Program-made: the position numbers and the translations under genes
Source: Bacteroidales bacterium
GTDB taxonomy: Bacteria; Bacteroidota; Bacteroidia; Bacteroidales; UBA932
Length of the DNA: 12,196 nucleotides
Direction: 5' to 3'
Assembly: GCA_017551215.1 (NCBI GenBank)
Contig: JAFZMA010000048.1
Location: 1-12,196, forward strand
Part shown: piece after piece, positions 1-7,104 of the stretch
Numbering within the stretch: position 1 is the first letter of the stretch
How the letters are laid out: every line of letters begins with the position of its first letter
The notes under the pieces: generated by a model
Databases searched by the model: none
The model's input: only the letters and a program-made list of their open reading frames with translations
What the model was told of the DNA's origin: nothing

Positions 1-476
1 AGATAGAGCTCGTCGTCCAGCAGCGGGGAGTGGGCGTCAAAGAGAATCTTCTCCCCGTTCTGCATTATCTGGCTGAAGAACTGCGGATAGCCATCTTCGG
101 CCATTTTAACTGCCCTGTCCACAAGACGCTGCATGCTTTTCTTGGCGATGGTATCATCCACGTTTTCTATCAGGGAAACAAACCCGCCGAAAGACTCTTC
201 GAAGATCTGAGGACTTACTCCCAGAATTGCGGAAGAATCCGGTTTGAGTCTGAGCAGGCGGTCCTCGCTCAGGAATTCGTCCCAATAATGCCTTGCGCAA
301 TACTCTGCGCCCAAACGCTTGTCCGACGCCAGAGAAACGGGAACCTTTACCTGAGGGAAGATATTTGTCTGATAGGGAAGCTCCTTGCGGCCGCCGTTGT
401 TGCAGCTTACCAGAAAGAACAACGCCAGAAGTGAAACCGAAAAGGCCCTAATAGATAAACTGCAGAAATTCTTCAT
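1..476 (-). CDS. Lipoprotein with DUF5106-like N-terminal region (partial, C terminus beyond left edge)
   Basis: The minus strand is open from an ATG at 474-476 to the window edge, giving 158 full codons. The N terminus has basic residues, then a hydrophobic stretch (SVSLLALFFLVSC) that ends in a lipobox-like LVSC followed by NNGG. This indicates a signal peptidase II lipoprotein anchored in the envelope. After it comes a soluble region with ARHYWDEF near residues 62-69 and SPLLDDELYL at the visible end. These resemble the DUF5106 domain that precedes a thioredoxin-like (TlpA/AhpC-type) domain in many Bacteroidales lipoproteins. The thioredoxin part would lie outside the window, so a redox role is inference. 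The start codon lies only 24 nt downstream of the mature 3' end of tRNA-Gln on the same strand, and there is no room for a separate promoter between them. The lipoprotein call is firm; the family call is from memory of the pattern. Confidence 0.7.
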   Translation of the reverse strand, partial: MKNFCSLSIRAFSVSLLALFFLVSCNNGGRKELPYQTNIFPQVKVPVSLASDKRLGAEYCARHYWDEFLSEDRLLRLKPDSSAILGVSPQIFEESFGGFVSLIENVDDTIAKKSMQRLVDRAVKMAEDGYPQFFSQIMQNGEKILFDAHSPLLDDELY

Positions 477-500
477 AGGTAATCTGCCAGAATTCAATTG

Positions 501-571
501 TTGAGATACCAGGATTCGAACCTGGACAAACAGAACCAAAATCTGTTGTGCTGCCATTACACCATATCTCA
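501..571 (-). tRNA. tRNA-Gln (anticodon TTG)
   Basis: The minus strand folds as a 71-nt cloverleaf. The acceptor stem is TGAGATA paired with TATCTCA plus discriminator A. The anticodon stem is ACAGA/TCTGT around loop TTTTGGT, which gives anticodon TTG, so it reads CAA (Gln). The T arm is CCAGG-TTCGAAT-CCTGG. The CCA end is not encoded, because CAA follows, so it would be added after transcription. A close match to the Bacteroidota promoter lies just upstream at 585-616. Confidence 0.96.
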
Positions 572-584
572 ATGATAGGGGTTG

Positions 585-616
585 CAAAAGTAATAAAACT
601 CCGCAAACCTCACAAA
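585..616 (-). promoter_or_regulatory. Bacteroides-type promoter for tRNA-Gln
   Basis: On the minus strand a -33 box TTTG (613-616) is followed after 20 bp by TACTTTTG (585-592), an exact match to the TAnnTTTG -7 consensus of the primary sigma factor in Bacteroidota. Initiation would fall about 6-9 nt before the tRNA 5' end at 571. The -33 box is only 14 bp beyond the stop codon of tadA. The same promoter probably also serves the lipoprotein gene downstream of the tRNA. Confidence 0.75.
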
Positions 617-630
617 CAGTTCCGTATTGG

Positions 631-1146
631 TTAGCGTTTGCGCTTGGCGGAGAAGAATTCTGTCATGATGGCGGCGCACTCTTTCTCCAGAATGCCGCCG
701 GTGATTTCGGTTTTGGGGTGATAGAGGGTTGGAGAGAACTTGGATGCGCCGCGCTTAGGGTCTGTGCAGCCGTAGACAACGCGTCCGATCTGGGCCCAGT
801 TCAACGCCGCGGCACACATTGGGCACGGCTCAACCGTGACATACAGCGTGCATTTGTCCAGGTACTTGCCGCCAAGGTATGCAGACGCGCTGGTAATTGC
901 CTGCATTTCCGCATGGGCGGTAGGATCCTTCAGAGTCTCCGTCAGGTTGTGCGCCCGTGCTATTATCCGCCCTGTGGGAGAAACGCCCTTGCCGGTCTTT
1001 TTTTCTTCCTCAGCGACAACAACACAGCCCACCGGCACCTCTCCCTCTTCTGCGGCCGCCTCCGCTTCTTTCAGTGCCTGGATCATGAAATCCACATCCA
1101 CTTTCAGTTGTTCTACATCCATAATCTTTCTCGAACGATGACGCAA
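631..1146 (-). CDS. tadA: tRNA-specific adenosine deaminase TadA (nucleoside deaminase family)
   Basis: This is a zinc-dependent cytidine/deoxycytidylate deaminase-fold protein. The zinc and catalytic motif H78-A-E80 (HAEMQAI) and the second motif P107-C-P-M-C111 (PCPMCAAAL) are both intact. The family deaminates the wobble adenosine of tRNA-Arg(ACG) to inosine, letting one tRNA read CGU, CGC and CGA. RIIARAHNLTE just before the HAE motif is typical of Bacteroidota TadA. Between the PVG strand and this motif there is an extra run of about 15 mostly charged or Gly residues (48-60, KKTGKGVSPTGR). The ATG at 1146 gives 171 residues. A second ATG at 1122 (MDVEQLKV) is a credible alternative start, because family homology begins only after it. 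The gene is divergent from groES. It is separated from the tRNA-Gln gene by 59 bp, which contain the tRNA promoter. Function in tRNA modification is well established for the family. Confidence 0.9.
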   Translation of the reverse strand: MRHRSRKIMDVEQLKVDVDFMIQALKEAEAAAEEGEVPVGCVVVAEEEKKTGKGVSPTGRIIARAHNLTETLKDPTAHAEMQAITSASAYLGGKYLDKCTLYVTVEPCPMCAAALNWAQIGRVVYGCTDPKRGASKFSPTLYHPKTEITGGILEKECAAIMTEFFSAKRKR

Positions 1147-1349
1147 GTTACAAAATAAAGACCTTCAACCGGACAAAATGGCAGAAAAATAGACCGTCAG
1201 GGTGGTGGCACATACTTTGCCGTTAATCCATCTGCCCGCAAAATCGGGGTTTCTGGAACCGGCATCGGTAAAAAGAACCATGAGGGACCAGGAACAACGG
1301 ACCAGTAACAAATAGATATTATCAAATATAAAAATTAAAACATACGATT
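1147..1349. other. Divergent spacer between tadA and groES (203 bp)
   Basis: This spacer must hold the promoters of both tadA and groESL. No exact TAnnTTTG box with a spaced -33 element was found on either strand, only degraded matches such as TACTTTG near 1213-1219 (plus) and TATTTTG on the minus strand just upstream of tadA. No CIRCE inverted repeat (TTAGCACTC-N9-GAGTGCTAA) is present. The last 40 bp before groES are very A+T rich, as is usual for leaders in this phylum. The only other structure is the tandem 14-mer at 1285-1312. Confidence 0.5.
1285..1312 (+). repeat. Imperfect tandem 14-mer upstream of groES
   Basis: Two adjacent 14-bp units, GGACCAGGAACAAC (1285-1298) and GGACCAGTAACAAA (1299-1312), match at 12 of 14 positions. 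The array ends 37 bp before the groES start codon. It could be an operator, part of an extended promoter, or chance. Nothing else in the spacer looks like a heat-shock control element. Confidence 0.5.
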
Positions 1350-1625
1350 ATGAATATCAAACCATTAGCAGACAGAGTCCTGATCGAGCCTAAAGAGGCC
1401 GAGAAAAAGACAGCCAGCGGAATCATCATCCCTGACAATGCAAAGGAAAAACCACAGGAAGGAACAGTTGTAGCCGCAGGTCCAGGCAAGAAAGACGAGC
1501 CTATGGAACTGAAGGTCGGAGACGTTGTTCTCTACGGAAAATATGCAGGCACAGAGGTTAACGCTCCGGATGGCAAAACCTATATGATAATGCGCCAGAG
1601 CGATGTTCTCGCAGTAATCGGATAA
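1350..1625 (+). CDS. groES: Co-chaperonin GroES (Hsp10)
   Basis: A 91-residue protein, close to the usual length of 90-97. It opens with MNIKPLADRVLIEP, the conserved first strand. The mobile loop that contacts GroEL, with the GIIIP core, lies around residues 17-33. Conserved VGDVVLYGKYAGTEV and the C-terminal DVLAVI strand follow. Seven copies form the lid of the GroEL folding chamber in the cytoplasm and release it with ATP turnover. The ATG at 1350 is the only reasonable start and gives the canonical N terminus. groEL begins 16 nt after the stop, so the two form the standard operon. No Shine-Dalgarno sequence is obvious; the leader is A-rich, which is normal in this phylum. Confidence 0.98.
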   Translation: MNIKPLADRVLIEPKEAEKKTASGIIIPDNAKEKPQEGTVVAAGPGKKDEPMELKVGDVVLYGKYAGTEVNAPDGKTYMIMRQSDVLAVIG

Positions 1626-1629
1626 TTAA

Positions 1630-3276
<1,647 letters not shown>

Positions 3277-3289
3277 TCCCTTCGGCGCC

Positions 3290-3395
3290 CTGCAAGAGAA
3301 CTCGCTGATTATTAGCGAAATACGCAAATGAACCCCTCCGTTTTTGGAGGGGTTCATTGTTGTAATACGCTGTTTGTCAGGCGTTTCTCTTGCAG
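3290..3395. repeat. Multi-hairpin element bounded by an 11-bp inverted repeat
   Basis: CTGCAAGAGAA (3290-3300) and TTCTCTTGCAG (3385-3395) are perfect reverse complements. Three hairpins fit inside: TCGCT/AGCGA at 3302-3318, a 13-bp stem at 3327-3358, and ACGCTG/CAGGCGT with one bulge at 3367-3384. The right arm directly abuts the third hairpin, and the left arm is one base from the first. The whole therefore folds as a closed four-way junction filling most of the gap between groEL and the convergent phosphopantetheinyl transferase gene. It could be a bidirectional terminator, a structured RNA, or an intergenic repeat of the host genome. Confidence 0.55.
3327..3358. terminator. Probable bidirectional terminator hairpin after groEL
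   Basis: A perfect 13-bp stem, AATGAACCCCTCC paired with GGAGGGGTTCATT, closes a 6-nt loop (GTTTTT). It starts 50 nt after the groEL stop and about 70 nt after the stop of the convergent gene on the other strand. It is symmetrical and could serve both. No clean U-tract follows on either strand, so intrinsic termination is probable but not textbook. Confidence 0.7.
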
Positions 3396-3426
3396 AATAA
3401 CTTGATAGGCGTGGCGCAGCTACGAC

Positions 3427-4137
3427 CTAGCCGACCATCCAGACCATGACGTGGTCTTCGAAGGTCTCGTACTGCATCTCGAATTCTTCTTCCTCGTTCT
3501 GCTCTTCTCCGTCTTCGTCTACGATGTGTTCGCTCTGCGGGTATTTGAATGTCACGTCTATCTCTCCCTCATCGTGGACGTTGAAGCGGTCTACTTCCAT
3601 GTCTTCCGAGAAGTCCACGTTATTGCGGCCCATACGTTTGTAAAGGGCTTCCTTGGCGCACCAGTAGATTGCAAGCTGCGTGTTGCGCTCTTCCATCTTC
3701 TCCGGATTGTCCTCTTCCTTGTCCAGGAGGTCGTCTCTTTCCTCATCGCTGAGGGCCCTCTTTTCCACGGCGGTAAAGTCTCTTTTGATGCTTTCGATGT
3801 CTATGCCCACTTCCTCTGACGGATGGATTATTACCGCGGCAAAACGGTTGGTGTGGGTTATGCTGATGCGGGTGCTGTCGTTTTCTATGTAAGGGGCGCC
3901 GTTCTCGTGGTGGCCGATGTGAACAGGCTCCTCGAACAGAGTCTGTACCAGAGCCAGTACGGATAGCCTTTCGCGCCTTGCCTGCTCGCTCTTGTAGAGA
4001 GAAATCTCCTCCAATTCCTCATCCCGGTCTTCCTCGTCTTTGGCGAGTATGTCCAGAAGCTCTTTCTCGCTTTCGGTTATTTCCCAAACGGCTATCGTTC
4101 CGCCGCCCTTGAGTTCTTTTCTAAGATAAAGTCCCAT
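3427..4137 (-). CDS. 4'-phosphopantetheinyl transferase superfamily protein (Sfp type)
   Basis: A 236-residue protein. It has the two diagnostic Mg/CoA-binding motifs of this superfamily: G111-I-D113-I-E115 (GIDIE) and W159-CAK162-E163-ALYK167. Upstream is the substrate-binding ISITHTN (91-97). Such enzymes transfer the phosphopantetheine arm of CoA to a serine of acyl or peptidyl carrier proteins. The carrier partner cannot be told from this window. The protein is very acidic: 64 Asp+Glu against 26 Lys+Arg by direct count. Acidic runs lie at residues 34-44 and 131-151, and there is a Glu-rich segment near 207-220. The ATG at 4137 is 58 bp downstream of the gldE stop and no TAnnTTTG box lies between, so it is probably co-transcribed with gldE. 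That gene pairing recurs in Bacteroidales. Transcription converges on groEL. Confidence 0.87.
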   Translation of the reverse strand: MGLYLRKELKGGGTIAVWEITESEKELLDILAKDEEDRDEELEEISLYKSEQARRERLSVLALVQTLFEEPVHIGHHENGAPYIENDSTRISITHTNRFAAVIIHPSEEVGIDIESIKRDFTAVEKRALSDEERDDLLDKEEDNPEKMEERNTQLAIYWCAKEALYKRMGRNNVDFSEDMEVDRFNVHDEGEIDVTFKYPQSEHIVDEDGEEQNEEEEFEMQYETFEDHVMVWMVG

Positions 4138-4195
4138 GTTTTTTCTGTTAATTGTCCGTGTTTTCCAATCTGTGTATGAAGGGATTTCTGTTTGT

Positions 4196-5302
4196 CTACC
4201 GCTGTACTGTTGCCGGTGAAGATGCAGCCTCTTCCTGTGCGTCGCTTTCGTCGGAGATTTCTCCCACGATTTCTTCCAGGATGTCTTCCATGGTTACAAT
4301 GCCGTCCATTCCGCCGTATTCGTCCACTACGATTGCCAGGTGGAGCTTTCTTTGGCGGAGTTCTTCCAGAAGGTCGTTGATCTTCATGGAGCCCGGAACA
4401 AAGTAGGCCTGGCGGATGTGCTTGCGCCAGTCGAATTTCTTGCTGCGGCTCATTATGTACGGGAGCATGTCCTTGATATACAGGAAGCCGCGGATGTCTT
4501 CCGTGTTGTCTTTGTAGACTGGCAGTCGGGAGTATCCGCATTCGTTGGCCAGGCGGATAACTTCCTCGTTGTCCATCTCCATGCTGATGGTTTCCACCTC
4601 CACTCTCGGCATCATTATCTGGGAGACGGTCTTGGTTGGGAGCGTCAGGATTTTCTTCAGGAGCTTTTTCTGCCGTGCGTCTTCCGTCATGGTCATTTCC
4701 ACGGCGCCGCTAAGCATCTTGTATGCATCTTCCTCCTCTTCTTCCGAGAGGGTTTTGCCATGGTGCCTTTTCTCCACAATCTTGTCCATCACTTTGTCGA
4801 TAGGGATGGTGGTATGCTTAAGGACAGACAGCGGCAGGCTGGTAAACTTGGAGAACCGCACCGGGTACTGTGTGCCCAGAATCTTTGGCATGGCCTCTCC
4901 GAACAGAACCAGCAGGAAAGTTACCACAACGGTACATACCACAAATTCCAGCACCGGATGTCCGGTAAAGTCGAACATTCTGTCTATCAGTAGAGAAGAC
5001 AGGAGCACCAGAAGTATGTTCACTATGTTGTTTGCCTGGAGAATGGTTCCCAGAAGCCTGTTCGGCTGGCCCAGAAGCCTCATTACCCTGCGGCTGGAAG
5101 AATCGTCTCCGTCTTTCAGCGCCTGCGTTTCCTTTGGGCTAAGGGAAAAGAACGCGGCTTCGCTTCCGCTCATCATCGCAGAGCAGAAAAGCAGCAGCAG
5201 AATAAATAATCCTATGAAGATATTTTCCCACAGACCTCCCGAAGGGGGGATTTCATCTGGGGAGCTGACTAGCAGCATTAGTATTGTACTGGGAGGTTCC
5301 AA
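4196..5302 (-). CDS. gldE: GldE-like CNNM/CBS-domain membrane protein lacking the C-terminal CorC/HlyC domain
   Basis: A 368-residue membrane protein. An N-terminal CNNM (DUF21) transmembrane domain covers about residues 25-190, with the diagnostic [12 protein letters not shown] (45-56) and GEAMPK (135-140). A CBS pair at about 225-345 includes YSRLPVYKD and [29 protein letters not shown]. The family (CorC/HlyC, CNNM) includes Mg2+/Co2+ efflux proteins. GldE was named from flavobacterial gliding-motility genes, but non-gliding Bacteroidales also carry it, so its role here is unknown. Relatives continue for about 70-90 more residues into a CorC_HlyC domain. This one stops shortly after CBS2 with [18 protein letters not shown], and neither other frame downstream resembles the missing domain. 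The first codon is TTG, with an in-frame TGA two codons upstream. An ATG at codon 9 is the only other nearby choice, and it would lose the MEPPS-like start that I associate with the family. It has its own promoter at 5328-5357. Confidence 0.85.
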   Translation of the reverse strand: MEPPSTILMLLVSSPDEIPPSGGLWENIFIGLFILLLLFCSAMMSGSEAAFFSLSPKETQALKDGDDSSSRRVMRLLGQPNRLLGTILQANNIVNILLVLLSSLLIDRMFDFTGHPVLEFVVCTVVVTFLLVLFGEAMPKILGTQYPVRFSKFTSLPLSVLKHTTIPIDKVMDKIVEKRHHGKTLSEEEEEDAYKMLSGAVEMTMTEDARQKKLLKKILTLPTKTVSQIMMPRVEVETISMEMDNEEVIRLANECGYSRLPVYKDNTEDIRGFLYIKDMLPYIMSRSKKFDWRKHIRQAYFVPGSMKINDLLEELRQRKLHLAIVVDEYGGMDGIVTMEDILEEIVGEISDESDAQEEAASSPATVQR

Positions 5303-5327
5303 GTATCAAAAGTGTTGGTTAGCGGTG

Positions 5328-5357
5328 CAAATATAAGAATTCCTTATTTGATTTCAA
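5328..5357 (-). promoter_or_regulatory. Promoter for gldE overlapping the 3' end of the transporter gene
   Basis: On the minus strand TTG (5355-5357) and TATATTTG (5328-5335) are separated by exactly 19 bp, matching the -33 / -7 TAnnTTTG consensus. The -33 box lies inside the last codons of the Na+/phosphate transporter gene, whose stop is at 5344-5346. A transcript would start near 5321 and have a leader of roughly 20 nt before the TTG start. Confidence 0.65.
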
Positions 5358-7035
5358 TGATAGCCTCGGAGATATTGATCATGAAATCTCCCACATGTTC
5401 GCACTCGTTGATCATGTCTATGTAGTAGACGCCGGTGAGGTAACTGTAGGTGTTGTTCTCCAGATTGAGCAGATGCTCTTCCTTGAGGTTGTTGCGGTAC
5501 TCGTTGATTTCCTGCTCTACATCCTGGGCGTTGGAGATATCTGTAATGTTCTCGTACCCAAGCTCCAGGTTCTTTTGCATGACGTCGAATCCCTTGTCCA
5601 GAAGATCCATCATGAAGCCCAGCTTGGTGGTCATGCTCTCGTCGAACGAAGCGTTGTGGATGTTGCGCCTCTGAAGAATGCGGCCAAAGTTGAAGCCGCT
5701 GTCTCCGATGCTCTCCAGTTCGCTGATGACCTTGAACATTGCCTGGATCCTGCGGGCGGACTCTTCAGAAAGATCCCACTCGGCTACATCGTTCAGATAC
5801 TTGGCAATCTCAAACTCTATCTTGTCTGTAACCTGCTCGTAATGTTCCAGTTTATGATAAAGCTCGTCGAACTTTTCCGGGTCTGTTTCCGTAATGCTCT
5901 GGCGTGCGTAGCCGTACTGTTCCCGGCAGATTTCCAGCAGATGTAGAATCTCTCCCTTGGCCTGTCCCAGAGAAAGTTCGGCCGTTGAAAGCGGACCACC
6001 CTGGATGTACTGCAGCCTGTAGCCTTCGTCCTCCGGCTTGCCCGGAAGGAGCTTGGTCACAAACTTCACAATCTTGTTGGTGAATCCTACGAGTATGGCC
6101 GTGTTGCTGACGTTGAACAGGGTGTGAACCATGGCTATAGAGCACAGGATTGAGAACGTGGATGCCCCGGAAACCAGCGGATTGTCAAGACCCAGCGCCA
6201 TTATCACGCGGGAAACAACCCATAGGAACGGATGATACAGAATGAGCACCCACAGTACGCCGAACAGGTTGAAGAACGCGTGTCCGGCGGCGGCCCTCCT
6301 TGCCGAGATATTCGCCACGGAAGCGGCCATGTTTGCGGTAAGGGTGGTTCCTATGTTTTCTCCAAGCACCAGAGCGGCACCCAGTTCAAAGTTCAGTCCG
6401 TTGGAGCACATCATCAGGGTAAGGGCCATGGTTGCGGCAGATGACTGCAGCATAATGGTAATTACCGTTCCTATGAACACGCATATAAGCACGCTCCAGA
6501 ATCCGAACCTGCTCCATCCGTTGATGAGTTCCTTTACCTTCTCCAGGATTACAGGGTCTACGGAAGTCTGCACCATACTCAGTCCCAGGAACATGATGGC
6601 AAAGCCCATGATCATCATACCCAGGCTCTTGCGCTTCTTGCTCTTGCCCATGGTGATGATGAATCCCACGGCAATCAGCGGAATGGCAACGGTAGCCACG
6701 CCTCCGGAAAATCCCACAAGGGCAAATAGCCAGGCAGACACGGTGGTTCCGATATTGGCACCCATAATCACACCGATACTCTGAGCCAGGGAAAGCAGTC
6801 CTGCGTTAACGAAGCTCACCACCATCAAAGTGGTTGCAGCTGAGGACTGTATGCATGCTGTGACGGTAAGACCCGTGAGCACTCTCTTGAATGCGTTGGA
6901 GGTCATCATTGCAAGAAAACTTCTGAGCTTGTCTCCCGCAACTTTCTGCAGGTTTTCACTCATCATACTCATTCCGAACAGGAACAAGGCCAATGAGCCC
7001 AGGAGTTTGAATATAGACATTGCAATGTTCATCAC
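5344..7035 (-). CDS. Na+/phosphate cotransporter family protein with C-terminal PhoU-like domain
   Basis: A 563-residue inner-membrane protein with two inverted Na_Pi_cotrans repeats. The first carries QSSAAT (63-68) and GANIGTT (92-98); the second carries QSSAAT (197-202) and GENIGTT (225-231). The paired QSSA motifs form the substrate and Na+ site in this family. Around eight hydrophobic segments lie between residues 8 and 325. A soluble helical PhoU-like tail of about 215 residues (350-563, rich in Glu, Leu and Asp) follows. Members move phosphate with sodium, but related bacterial proteins with PhoU tails may have regulatory or other-anion roles, so the substrate is inferred. Three starts are possible: GTG 7035, ATG 7032 and ATG 7020. 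The -7 box at 7038-7045 is so close that ATG 7020 fits a transcript start best. gldE follows after a 41-bp gap, with its own promoter. Confidence 0.88.
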   Translation of the reverse strand: MMNIAMSIFKLLGSLALFLFGMSMMSENLQKVAGDKLRSFLAMMTSNAFKRVLTGLTVTACIQSSAATTLMVVSFVNAGLLSLAQSIGVIMGANIGTTVSAWLFALVGFSGGVATVAIPLIAVGFIITMGKSKKRKSLGMMIMGFAIMFLGLSMVQTSVDPVILEKVKELINGWSRFGFWSVLICVFIGTVITIMLQSSAATMALTLMMCSNGLNFELGAALVLGENIGTTLTANMAASVANISARRAAAGHAFFNLFGVLWVLILYHPFLWVVSRVIMALGLDNPLVSGASTFSILCSIAMVHTLFNVSNTAILVGFTNKIVKFVTKLLPGKPEDEGYRLQYIQGGPLSTAELSLGQAKGEILHLLEICREQYGYARQSITETDPEKFDELYHKLEHYEQVTDKIEFEIAKYLNDVAEWDLSEESARRIQAMFKVISELESIGDSGFNFGRILQRRNIHNASFDESMTTKLGFMMDLLDKGFDVMQKNLELGYENITDISNAQDVEQEINEYRNNLKEEHLLNLENNTYSYLTGVYYIDMINECEHVGDFMINISEAIIEIK

Positions 7036-7037
7036 AA

Positions 7038-7069
7038 CAAATTTAATCTTAATCGCTGAGTTATAAAAA
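7038..7069 (-). promoter_or_regulatory. Promoter for the Na+/phosphate transporter gene
   Basis: TAAATTTG on the minus strand (7038-7045) is an exact TAnnTTTG -7 box. About 19 bp upstream there is only a T-run (7065-7069) where TTTG would be expected. Initiation would fall near 7031, which favours the ATG at 7020 as the true start and argues against the GTG at 7035. Confidence 0.5.
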
Positions 7070-7079
7070 TGAAATCCGC

Positions 7080-7087
7080 TAAATTTG
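7080..7087 (+). promoter_or_regulatory. -7 promoter box for the metallopeptidase/barrel gene
   Basis: TAAATTTG on the plus strand is an exact TAnnTTTG match 17 bp before the ATG at 7105. No convincing -33 TTTG is found 19-21 bp upstream. The predicted leader is only about 10-12 nt. This box is the mirror image of the one at 7038-7045 facing the other way. Confidence 0.45.
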
Positions 7088-7104
7088 AAGCATAATTTGC
7101 GATT

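Noticed and set aside
30..434. 134-residue plus-strand open frame at the left edge
   Set aside because: It overlaps a minus-strand frame with a clear lipoprotein signal and domain-like sequence that is open to the edge; the plus frame has no recognisable features.
718..1158. 146-residue plus-strand open frame opposite tadA
   Set aside because: tadA has intact catalytic motifs; the opposite frame is Cys/Arg-rich low-information sequence typical of a shadow frame.
1212..1219. ATACTTTG as a groES promoter -7 box
   Set aside because: It misses the TA of TAnnTTTG at the required spacing, has no -33 TTG about 20 bp upstream, and would give a 130-nt leader.
1147..1349. CIRCE-type inverted repeat for HrcA control of groESL
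   Set aside because: The spacer was read for TTAGCACTC and GAGTGCTAA; neither arm is present.
4545..5336. 263-residue plus-strand open frame opposite gldE
   Set aside because: Ser-rich translation without domains; gldE motifs [12 protein letters not shown] and VDEYGG on the other strand are decisive.
5395..5946. 183-residue plus-strand open frame opposite the PhoU-like tail
   Set aside because: Antisense of a charged helical region; no signal peptide, motif or promoter supports it.
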